DNA of 40,696 bases from Holophagae bacterium (lineage in GTDB: Bacteria > Acidobacteriota > Thermoanaerobaculia > Thermoanaerobaculales > Sulfomarinibacteraceae). Under the pieces are notes generated by a model. That model made no database searches, was not told where the DNA came from, and worked only from the letters and a program-made list of their open reading frames with translations. Within the stretch, counting starts at the first letter, position 1. Every line of letters begins with the position of its first letter. The translations under genes were made by a program, and so were the position numbers. Positions 17,515 to 24,742 of this stretch are shown one piece after another. The stretch is from contig JAUXDC010000003.1 of the NCBI GenBank assembly GCA_030618605.1, positions 1 to 40,696 of the forward strand, in the 5' to 3' direction.

Positions 17515-18033
17515 ATGAAAAAACTCGTTGGTTTCATGCTGGCTTTGGCCGCCATGGCTGCTGTGCCCGCTAACGCTCAAAGCAGCAATGTTTTTTACGG
17601 CGGCGGTATCGGCCTGAGCTTCGGCACGATCGACTACATCGAGGTGGCGCCGATGATCGGCATCCAGGTGACGGATGAGTTCTCGACCGGCATCAATCTC
17701 CTCTACCGCTACCGGGACGACTCCAGATACAGCCCCAGCCTGTCGACCAACGATTACGGAGGCGGGTTATTCGCTCGTTATCGATTCCTTCCTAGCCTTT
17801 TTGCCCAGACAGAGTACGAATACCTCAGTTTCGAGTATTACGACTTCGACGGGAACACGGAGAGAGACACTTACTCCAGCTTTCTTGTTGGGGGCGGGCT
17901 ATCCCAGCCAATGGGCCACAATGTTGCGCTCAACGCCGTCGTCCTCTACAACATCTCCTACTCCGACTCTGATTTCTACCGGCCGTACGACAGCCCCTGG
18001 GTGGTCAGGGTCGGTGTTTCGGCCGGGTTTTGA
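17515..18033 (+). CDS. Small outer-membrane beta-barrel protein
   Basis: Exported protein of 172 residues: signal peptide MKKLVGFMLALAAMAAVPAN cut at NAQSS, then alternating aromatic strands (VFYGGGIGLSFGTIDYIEVA, YGGGLFARYRFLPSLFAQTE, SFLVGGGLSQPM) and a C-terminal GVSAGF ending in Phe, the usual BAM recognition residue. Length and strand count suit an eight-stranded OmpA/OmpX-like barrel. ATG follows GGAGG with 7-nt spacing. It converges with the nonaheme gene, leaving 9 bp between the stops. Confidence 0.8.
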   Translation: MKKLVGFMLALAAMAAVPANAQSSNVFYGGGIGLSFGTIDYIEVAPMIGIQVTDEFSTGINLLYRYRDDSRYSPSLSTNDYGGGLFARYRFLPSLFAQTEYEYLSFEYYDFDGNTERDTYSSFLVGGGLSQPMGHNVALNAVVLYNISYSDSDFYRPYDSPWVVRVGVSAGF

Positions 18034-18042
18034 GGAGGACCC

Positions 18043-20049
18043 TCAATCCCAGCCGGAAGTGTCTCCAGTTTCGAAGCCGTTGCTGAAGATTCCGCTGCCA
18101 CCGGTTACGTTGATGGTGACCAGGCCGAGGTTGGAATCTTCTTTGCCGTCCCAGGCAGCAAACGTGAAGTCGTCAACGCCGGAGAAGGCGGCGATCGGCC
18201 GGTAGTGGGCCTCGGATCCAACGATCCACGCCACACCCTGGTGTGGCTGGGATACGACTCTCAGCTCGAGCGCGTCGCCGTTGGGATCAACCGCACTCAG
18301 CGCGATGACTACCTCCATACCGGTAGTTGCCTCGGCAGTCTCATTCCCGACCGCCGCCGGCTGGTTGGTGCTGGGGTCTTCGCTGTCGGGACCGTTGTGG
18401 CAGGAGTAACAACCCACCCGGTAGCCCCGCCAAACATTCTTGTTGCCGAAACTGTCAGCATCAAGGATCCGATCTGCATGTGACTGCGAAAGAATGGTCC
18501 CTCGATTATCCACGCCATGACAGGCCTGGCACTGGGAGAGGGTTGCGCCGCCGCTGTCCTCAAAGGCATCAGGATGATTATCAACCCAGCTCTGGCCGAC
18601 TGGATGCATGCCGTGCGGGCCACCGTCGATGGTATTGGGCTCTGTACCGTGACAGCTAGCACACTCGACAAGTGTTCCGATGTGCCCCTGAAGTGCCGAA
18701 CTTTGTACGTTGTCGTTCCCGTGAGAAGCAGGAAAAATTGCATGGGTCGAACCGTGACAGGCGGAACACTGGAGCCCGCCATGCCCCGTCGAAAAACGGT
18801 AGAGGGAGGTGCCCGGAAGGGGCGTATTGGGGTCGGTCGCGAAAGTGTCGTCAACGGCCTCTCTTAACACGCCGGGAGAAGAAAATGCATCGGTATACCG
18901 GATCTGTCCGTTGTTGAGGACAGCCGTTCCTGTATGGCAATTCTGGCAGGTCGGTTCGTCGAACCAGCCCTCTCGGGTGTCGGCGCCGACGGTGCTCATC
19001 CCACCGTGGCAGCTCTGACACTGCATCGACAGGGCGCCGTCATTGCCGACCGCAGCGCCCATTGCGCCGCGGAGGCAGGCGGTATCTGAACCCGGGTGGC
19101 AGGTGTAGCAGGCTGTGCGATTTGACGAATCACCCAGGGCCATTCCGGTCACCGGATCGCTGACCTCTGAATGGAGACTGTGAATCGCCTCAGTCAGGGG
19201 CGAGATCCCCGCCACGCCGGTTCCAGGCAGGGCGTTACTCGAATGGCATGAGGCACACAAGATTGACCGGCCGCCAACAGCGGTAGCCTCCAGCCCAGCC
19301 GGATCAAATGACAGCGTTGCCAGCGCGTCGATGAAAACCGGGTTTCCACCTTCCGTCTCGTCGTGCAACCGAAGGAGGTTGAGACGGTAGTCCCGTTCAA
19401 CATCCCCATCCCACACCCACCCGCCGATCGGCTCGGCATCAGGTCCTGAACCCGAGGCATGACAGCTGCGACAGTCCATCTCGTCGGACACCGGAAGAAC
19501 GACATCGGTTGAGGCCAACACCAGTCCGGCCCCGTCGCGTGCCACCAAACGCATCATAGGATAGTAGTTTTTCGAAAATCCATCGTCGTAGGGCGTGATC
19601 GGCACACCTTCAGCCGTAAACCACTGGTGCCCGTCCTCCCATACCATTTCCTGGGGTGTATTACCGTCCCCCGGCATGTCAAACCCTGCCAGGCCCTCAT
19701 CCGGCAAAAGAGAAGCCCCGAAGAGGCTTCCGACATGATCCCAGAAGTTGCTCTTCCCGATCGACGTGACGTTGACCGAGCCGCCGGGATCGGCGACCGA
19801 TTCATACGTAACCGTAACTCCGGCAGGCACATCGACGAGATTCCCGCCAGGGTCGATCAACTGGGCGTGGACCGTATTGTACGGCGGCAGGATCGCCATG
19901 ACCGAATAGTCGGCGTCCATGCAGTGCATCCCGAGGTCATTCCATCCGACCAGCGTCCAGCCGCTGCTCCCGCCTCGCACTACCATTGCCGACATTCCTG
20001 CCACAAGGGCCAAGATCCCAAACCACACTGCCGAGGTCCTTCTGAACAT
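18043..20049 (-). CDS. Multiheme cytochrome c-type protein with nine CxxCH motifs
   Basis: Exported protein of 668 residues (signal-like MFRRTSAVWFGILALVAGMS). Nine heme-binding motifs are visible in order: CRSCH, CASCH, CYTCH, CQSCH, CQNCH, CSACH, CASCH, CQACH, CYSCH. An N-terminal region with WNDLGMHCMDADYSVMAILP precedes them. After the hemes comes an Ig/cadherin-like beta domain (VDPNGDALELRVVSQPHQG, FSGVDDFTFAAWDG). The end FSNGFETGDTSGWD resembles a sorting-tail motif common in Acidobacteriota-type secreted proteins. AAAGGAGAG precedes the ATG. A role in extracellular or periplasmic electron transfer is inferred; the redox partner is unknown. Confidence 0.9.
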   Translation of the reverse strand: MFRRTSAVWFGILALVAGMSAMVVRGGSSGWTLVGWNDLGMHCMDADYSVMAILPPYNTVHAQLIDPGGNLVDVPAGVTVTYESVADPGGSVNVTSIGKSNFWDHVGSLFGASLLPDEGLAGFDMPGDGNTPQEMVWEDGHQWFTAEGVPITPYDDGFSKNYYPMMRLVARDGAGLVLASTDVVLPVSDEMDCRSCHASGSGPDAEPIGGWVWDGDVERDYRLNLLRLHDETEGGNPVFIDALATLSFDPAGLEATAVGGRSILCASCHSSNALPGTGVAGISPLTEAIHSLHSEVSDPVTGMALGDSSNRTACYTCHPGSDTACLRGAMGAAVGNDGALSMQCQSCHGGMSTVGADTREGWFDEPTCQNCHTGTAVLNNGQIRYTDAFSSPGVLREAVDDTFATDPNTPLPGTSLYRFSTGHGGLQCSACHGSTHAIFPASHGNDNVQSSALQGHIGTLVECASCHGTEPNTIDGGPHGMHPVGQSWVDNHPDAFEDSGGATLSQCQACHGVDNRGTILSQSHADRILDADSFGNKNVWRGYRVGCYSCHNGPDSEDPSTNQPAAVGNETAEATTGMEVVIALSAVDPNGDALELRVVSQPHQGVAWIVGSEAHYRPIAAFSGVDDFTFAAWDGKEDSNLGLVTINVTGGSGIFSNGFETGDTSGWD

Positions 20050-20215
20050 AAATTCTCTCCTTTTTCATTTCGATATTGGCACACATATTCAATAATTAAT
20101 GTGACCGCGATCATCAATGGAACAGGGGAAAGACCCGACAAATCGGGAGAGTGGAAATATCAAGCGTCAACAGAGTGTTCTTGTAATGGCAACGCGATTT
20201 TGAAAGGGAGACATC

Positions 20216-20596
20216 ATGCCGAAAATTAACCGTTACGTCGACATCGACACCGTAGAGCGAGAGGCCAAGAAGGACTACATCGACCGCCACTCGCCGTTCA
20301 TCCACTGTGGGGACTCGGCCACCGCCGGCGAAAAATTCGCCGTCACCGTCAAGGTCGGCAACGAGTACGACCACCCGGACGACTTCGACCACTTCATCAA
20401 CAACGTTGCGCTCTACAATGGCGAGACGCTGTTGGGTCGGGCCGACTTCCCGCCGGGAACCCTGGGCAATCAGAAGTCTCAGGTTGAAGTTGTTTTCAAC
20501 ATCATCCCGACGAAGAAGCTCAAACTCGTGGCCCACGCCTACTGCACCAAGCACGGTCTGTGGGAGAGTGATCCGATAGAAGTAAGCGTCAGTTAA
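20216..20596 (+). CDS. Desulfoferrodoxin/superoxide reductase-like protein
   Basis: Protein of 126 residues of the neelaredoxin (class II superoxide reductase) fold, which reduces superoxide to peroxide at a non-heme iron. Candidate iron ligands are His25 and/or His30 in DRHSPFIHCGD, His53 and His59 in YDHPDDFDHFINN, and Cys110 and His113 in AYCTKHGLWES. The usual catalytic lysine next to the first histidine (EKHxP) appears to be replaced by Arg24, so superoxide chemistry may be altered. It starts at ATG with AAGGGAG upstream. It is divergent from the multiheme gene and followed by two terminators. Confidence 0.85.
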   Translation: MPKINRYVDIDTVEREAKKDYIDRHSPFIHCGDSATAGEKFAVTVKVGNEYDHPDDFDHFINNVALYNGETLLGRADFPPGTLGNQKSQVEVVFNIIPTKKLKLVAHAYCTKHGLWESDPIEVSVS

Positions 20597-20598
20597 AG

Positions 20599-20638
20599 CC
20601 GGCACTCGGGCGGGACGAACCCCGCCCTCCGGTTTTTC
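20599..20638 (+). terminator. Rho-independent terminator 1 after desulfoferrodoxin gene
   Basis: GGGCGGG (20608-20614) pairs with CCCGCCC (20621-20627), extended by outer CCGG/CCGG, and is followed by five T residues (20633-20637). It begins 2 bp after the stop codon. Confidence 0.85.
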
Positions 20639-20643
20639 TTGCA

Positions 20644-20670
20644 GGGGAGGGGTTTATCCCCTCCTTTTTT
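20644..20670 (+). terminator. Rho-independent terminator 2
   Basis: GGAGGGG (20646-20652) pairs with CCCCTCC (20658-20664) around a TTTAT loop, followed by six T residues. It backs up the first terminator, so the downstream operon probably has its own promoter within 20671-20948. Confidence 0.85.
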
Positions 20671-20691
20671 GTTCCACCTCTGCCCGGTTAG

Positions 20692-20757
20692 GAGTACACT
20701 ATCCGGACGCCTCTTGGCGCCACCGTTTTCGGTGGCCCGCTCCAGGAGCGTGTACTC
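20692..20757 (+). promoter_or_regulatory. Upstream hairpin competing with structured element copy B
   Basis: GAGTACAC (20692-20699) is complementary to GTGTACTC (20750-20757), and the loop contains a perfect hairpin GCCACCG-TTTT-CGGTGGC (20719-20736). The right arm overlaps the left arm of the closing helix of copy B, so the two pairings exclude each other. This could act as a switch ahead of the operon starting at 20949. Transcription through this region has not been shown. Confidence 0.4.
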
Positions 20758-20907
20758 ATAGATGGCGGATGGGTTTCGGAGGGCTGTTATGCCGTTCGAG
20801 GCACATTCGAGGCGCTGTACTGTGACCGGTACGGGCCGAGAATGGAACAAAGAACGGCCTTAACGGCACCCGAAAGGCGTCGCTGATTCTGTTCGGTACA
20901 CGTTCCT
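20744..20907 (+). repeat. Dispersed structured element, copy B (possible structured RNA)
   Basis: Second copy of the element at 16431-16589, in the same orientation. Closing helix AGGAGCGTGTAC (20744-20755) with GTACACGTTCCT (20896-20907); inner helices TTTCGG/CCGAAA (20774-20779, 20870-20875), GCTGTTA/TAACGGC (20783-20789, 20861-20867) and hairpin CTGTAC/GTACGG (20815-20820, 20829-20834). ATTCGAGGCGCTGTACT is identical in both copies, whereas paired positions change together. It ends 41 bp before the next start codon. Confidence 0.65.
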
Positions 20908-20948
20908 GACCCATCGGGGTGTGTCACGAGGTGGGAATGGAGACCACA

Positions 20949-22409
20949 ATGAAAAGCCACGAGATTCGCGCCCGTGCGGTTGAGCGCTGCCATGAAAAGG
21001 GCATCCTGATACCGACCCTGGCCCAACAGAAAGATCCCTCACTGATCCCCGACGCCGTCACCAGGCGACTCCCCAACATCGACATCCAGGATGTCGATCC
21101 CCTCAATCTCTTCCGGATCACCTGGTACAACGACCCCTCAAGCCACGGGTTTGGCGCGGTCAACACTTTCGAGCTGCCATCGGAGCTGACCGGGGTCGAG
21201 GCCCGCATCGTCGGCCTGGTCGGCCGCCACTTTCCCACGGGGACCCATAAGGTCGGAGCGGCTTTCGGATGTCTCGTGCCCCGCCTGGTGCATGGAGAGT
21301 TCGATCCGATCAACCAGGTGGCAGTCTGGCCGTCAACCGGCAACTACTGCCGCGGCGGCGCCTTCGACAGCGCCCTCCTGGGGTGTCATTCGGTAGCAAT
21401 CCTCCCCGAAGAAATGAGTCAGGAGCGCTTCCGCTGGCTGGAGGACATCGGCGCGGAGGTGTTCGCCACTCCGGGCTGCGAATCCAACGTCAAGGAGATC
21501 TTCGACAAATGCTGGGATCTGCGCGCCACCCGGCCTGAGGCGGTGATCTTCAATCAATTTGACGAGTTCGGGAACTATCTCTGGCACTGGTCCGTCACCG
21601 GCGCCGCGGTCGAGGACTGGCTCAGGAACAACGCCGGACCCAACGGCCGGCTAGCCGGCTGGGTTGGCGCCACGGGATCGGGCGGAACCCTGGCTGCGGG
21701 CGACTATCTCAAGGGCCGCTTCCCAGGAGCAACCATCACCGCGGCCGAAGCCCTCCAGTGCCCGACTCTCCTGGCCTGCGGCTTCGGCGGTCACCGCATC
21801 GAGGGCATCGGCGACAAGCATGTCCCCTGGATTCACAACGTGCGCACCACCGATGTCGTCACCGCCATTGACGACGAGGCCACAATGCGGCTCATGCGAC
21901 TGTTCAACGAAGACGTCGGACGAGACATCCTCGCCGACCGTGGCGTCCCGGATGCCGTCATCAGCCGGCTGGATGACCTCGGTATTTCCTCCATTTGTAA
22001 TTTACTGGCCGCAATCAAGACCGCGAAGTACTACGACCTCGGTCCAGACGACATCCTGGTGACGTCCTTCACGGACTCGGTCGAGATGTACCGTACCCGC
22101 CTTGACGAGATGAACGAGGCCCACGGCGTCTACACGGCAACCGACGCGGCAGTCGATTTTGAACGCCGACTGCTGGGCGCAACTACGGATCACCTGCGGG
22201 AACTGACCTATCGTGATCGCCGGGCCATTCACAACTTCAAGTATTTCACCTGGGTCGAACAACAGGGGCGCTCCGTCGAAGAGCTGGAAGAGCTGTGGAA
22301 TCCCTCCTTCTGGACCGATCTGACCGACGGCGTACCCGAATGGGACGAGGCGATCAATAAATTCAACCAGGACACCGGGGTGAAGGAACTGCTGGAGCAA
22401 ACAAAATGA
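20949..22409 (+). CDS. PLP-dependent fold-type II enzyme (YgeX-like/ammonia-lyase candidate)
   Basis: Cytoplasmic pyridoxal-phosphate enzyme of 486 residues. The Schiff-base lysine is Lys101 in HFPTGTHKVGAAFG, and GATGSGGTLAAGDYL is the phosphate-binding loop. It is related to the tryptophan-synthase-beta/cysteine-synthase group. ATG 20949 is preferred (GGAG 7 bp upstream); ATG 20937 is also possible. It is the first of four closely packed genes and overlaps ygeY by ATGA. In the E. coli ygeW-ygeX-ygeY set, YgeX is a 2,3-diaminopropionate ammonia-lyase, so a lyase acting on a diamino acid is plausible here, but substrate is not established. Confidence 0.78.
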   Translation: MKSHEIRARAVERCHEKGILIPTLAQQKDPSLIPDAVTRRLPNIDIQDVDPLNLFRITWYNDPSSHGFGAVNTFELPSELTGVEARIVGLVGRHFPTGTHKVGAAFGCLVPRLVHGEFDPINQVAVWPSTGNYCRGGAFDSALLGCHSVAILPEEMSQERFRWLEDIGAEVFATPGCESNVKEIFDKCWDLRATRPEAVIFNQFDEFGNYLWHWSVTGAAVEDWLRNNAGPNGRLAGWVGATGSGGTLAAGDYLKGRFPGATITAAEALQCPTLLACGFGGHRIEGIGDKHVPWIHNVRTTDVVTAIDDEATMRLMRLFNEDVGRDILADRGVPDAVISRLDDLGISSICNLLAAIKTAKYYDLGPDDILVTSFTDSVEMYRTRLDEMNEAHGVYTATDAAVDFERRLLGATTDHLRELTYRDRRAIHNFKYFTWVEQQGRSVEELEELWNPSFWTDLTDGVPEWDEAINKFNQDTGVKELLEQTK

Positions 22410-23599
22410 ACGCAACTGGAAAACAGGCTCTCGAGGCCGCACAACTGATTGAACGAGATATCGTCAGCTTCCTTCGCCGCATGATCGCCATCCCGGCGGA
22501 GAGTCTGCAGGAGAAGGAGCGCTGCGAGCTGGTCAAGGCCGAGTTCGAGAAACTGGGCTTTGACGAAGTCTTTTTCGACGGGCTGGGCACAGTCGTCGCC
22601 CGCATCGGCAACGGCCCCTTCAAAATACTGATGGACGGCCACATCGACTGCGTCGGCGTCGGCAATCCGGCCTCGTGGGACTACGATCCCTTCGAGGGCA
22701 AGGAAGAAAACGGTGAGATCTGGGGTCGGGGTGCAGTGGACGAACTGCCCGCGATCGCTGCGATGGCCTTTGGCGCCCGACTCCTGATGGACCGCGGTTG
22801 GCCCGAAGGCATCACCCTCTACCTCTCCGCCTCGGTGATGGAGGAAGACTGCGACGGCCACTGCATGCTCCACTTGATCGAAAAAGAAGGCATCAAGCCC
22901 GACGTCGTCATTCTGGGAGAACCCACCGATTTGGATATCTACCGCGGTCACCGGGGTCGGATGGAAGCGACGATCACAACAAGGGGCCGCTCGGCCCACG
23001 GCGCCCACGCCCACCACGGTGTCAATGCCCTCTACAAGATGGCGCCGATTATCCTGGATGTCGAGAAGCTCAACGAGAACCTCGCCCACGACGAGTTCCT
23101 GGGTTCCGGTTCGATCATCGTCTCCCACATCTCAGTCGACACCCCGTCCCTCAACGCCGTCCCTGACCGCGCCACGATCACCCTGGACCGTCGAATGACG
23201 GTCGGCGAGACAGTCGAGATCGTGCTGGCAGAGCTTCGAGCCTTGCCCCATTTGGGCGATGCCGAGGTCGAACTGCTCCACTATGACGAGACCAGCTGGA
23301 CCGGAGCACAGGCCACCCAAGAGAAGTACTTCCCCACCTGGGTGCTCGATGAAGACCATCCGTTGGTTCAGGGCGCCGCCAAGGCCGCTGCCGCAGTGCT
23401 CGACGAGCCGCCTGAAATTTCTCGCTGGCATTTCTCGACCAACGGCGTCGCCACCATGGGCCGCCTGGGTATCCCGTCGATCGGCTTCGCCCCCGGCCTC
23501 GAAGAGCTGGCCCACACCACCCAGGAACACGTCAAAATCGAGGATCTTGTCAAGGCTGCCGCTGTCTATAGTTTGATGCCGGAAGCCCTTCTCAAATGA
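22406..23599 (+). CDS. ygeY: YgeY-family M20 metallohydrolase
   Basis: M20-type zinc hydrolase of 397 residues. Metal-site features: DGHIDCVGVG (His and Asp), the WGRGAVDELPAIAAM block with a bridging aspartate, VMEEDCDGHC with the catalytic glutamates, and ILGEPTDLDIYRGHRGRME. These are characteristic of the YgeY 'selenium metabolism-linked hydrolase' group, which has been linked to anaerobic purine and ureido catabolism. Its ATG overlaps the previous stop. It probably cleaves an amide or ureido bond of an intermediate used by the neighbouring enzymes. Confidence 0.88.
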   Translation: MNATGKQALEAAQLIERDIVSFLRRMIAIPAESLQEKERCELVKAEFEKLGFDEVFFDGLGTVVARIGNGPFKILMDGHIDCVGVGNPASWDYDPFEGKEENGEIWGRGAVDELPAIAAMAFGARLLMDRGWPEGITLYLSASVMEEDCDGHCMLHLIEKEGIKPDVVILGEPTDLDIYRGHRGRMEATITTRGRSAHGAHAHHGVNALYKMAPIILDVEKLNENLAHDEFLGSGSIIVSHISVDTPSLNAVPDRATITLDRRMTVGETVEIVLAELRALPHLGDAEVELLHYDETSWTGAQATQEKYFPTWVLDEDHPLVQGAAKAAAAVLDEPPEISRWHFSTNGVATMGRLGIPSIGFAPGLEELAHTTQEHVKIEDLVKAAAVYSLMPEALLK

Positions 23600-23710
23600 A
23601 CCCCCCTTTCCTTTTTATTGATTTGGATTTCCAGTGGAGTCGCTGGACGAAACGAACCCCTTCAACAGGGAATCCAAACCAAAAAAAAGGACCCACGGAA
23701 AGGTCAGAAA

Positions 23711-24688
23711 ATGCAAACAAAGCTTAAGGGCAAAGACTTCATCACAACCCAGGACTGGACTGTCGAGGAGATTGAGACGATCATTTCCCTCGCCGAAGAA
23801 CTCAAGCTGGCCAAGGCCACCGGTCGCAAGACGCCGTGGCTCGACGCCAAGACCCTCTACATGATCTTCTTCGATTCCTCGACGAGGACCCGAAATTCCT
23901 TCGAGACCGGCATCACGCAGCTCGGCGGCCACGGGATCTTCCTTTCTCCGGACAAGATGCAGATCTCCCACGGCGAGAATGCCCGTGACACCGCTAACGT
24001 CTTGTCCCGATACGGCGATGCAATCGCCGTCCGCCACTGTGCTCTCAACGAGGGCAACCCCTACATCCGCGACCTTGCCGAGCACGCCGACATACCGGTG
24101 ATCTCGATGCAATGCGACGTCTACCACCCCTGTCAGATCCTGGCGGACTACCTGACGATCAAGGAGAAGTTCTCCGGCCGGACCAAGGGTCTCAAATTGG
24201 GGGTCGCCTGGACCTCGGCGCCCAACTACGTGCGGCCGTTGTCGGTTCCTCAAAGCCTGATTCTGATGATGCCCCGGATGGGCATCGACGTCACTCTGGC
24301 CTATCCGCCGGAGTTCAAGCTGATGCCGGAGATCGAGGAACAGGCCCGGGCGAATGCCAAGGCAGCCGGTTCGTCGTTTGAGATCACCAATCAGTTTGAA
24401 AGCGCCTTCGAAGATGCAGATATGGTCATTCCAAAGTCGTGGGGTCCCTTGATGACCACCACCGACACGCCCGAGGGCCTCAGTCTGATCGAGAAATACC
24501 CCTCGTGGCGCTGTGATGCCGAGAAGATGGCCCTGGCCAAGGACCACTGCCTCTACATGCACCCACTGCCCGCCGACCGCGGCCGCGAGGTGACCAATGA
24601 GGTGATCGACGGACCCAACTCCGTCGTCTACGATGAAGCCGAAAACCGGCTTCACGTGCAGAAGGCACTGATGGCTCTGACCATGTAG
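23711..24688 (+). CDS. ygeW: Knotted carbamoyltransferase, YgeW type
   Basis: Aspartate/ornithine-carbamoyltransferase-fold enzyme of 325 residues starting at ATG 23711 (AAGG upstream); longer in-frame starts give an implausible N-terminus. Carbamoyl-phosphate-binding motifs are FFDSSTRTRNSFE and MHPLPADRGREV, with QCDVYHPCQILADYL between them. E. coli YgeW is about 70 residues longer and has HCLPAD, so equivalence is by neighbourhood and general similarity. The likely role is phosphorolysis of a ureido compound to an amine plus carbamoyl phosphate, giving an energy-yielding route with a carbamate kinase, which is not encoded in this window. Confidence 0.8.
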   Translation: MQTKLKGKDFITTQDWTVEEIETIISLAEELKLAKATGRKTPWLDAKTLYMIFFDSSTRTRNSFETGITQLGGHGIFLSPDKMQISHGENARDTANVLSRYGDAIAVRHCALNEGNPYIRDLAEHADIPVISMQCDVYHPCQILADYLTIKEKFSGRTKGLKLGVAWTSAPNYVRPLSVPQSLILMMPRMGIDVTLAYPPEFKLMPEIEEQARANAKAAGSSFEITNQFESAFEDADMVIPKSWGPLMTTTDTPEGLSLIEKYPSWRCDAEKMALAKDHCLYMHPLPADRGREVTNEVIDGPNSVVYDEAENRLHVQKALMALTM

Positions 24689-24742
24689 CGACGAAGACGA
24701 AGGCAATGAACCACAGTAATTTTTCTCATGCTGGAGGTCGCC

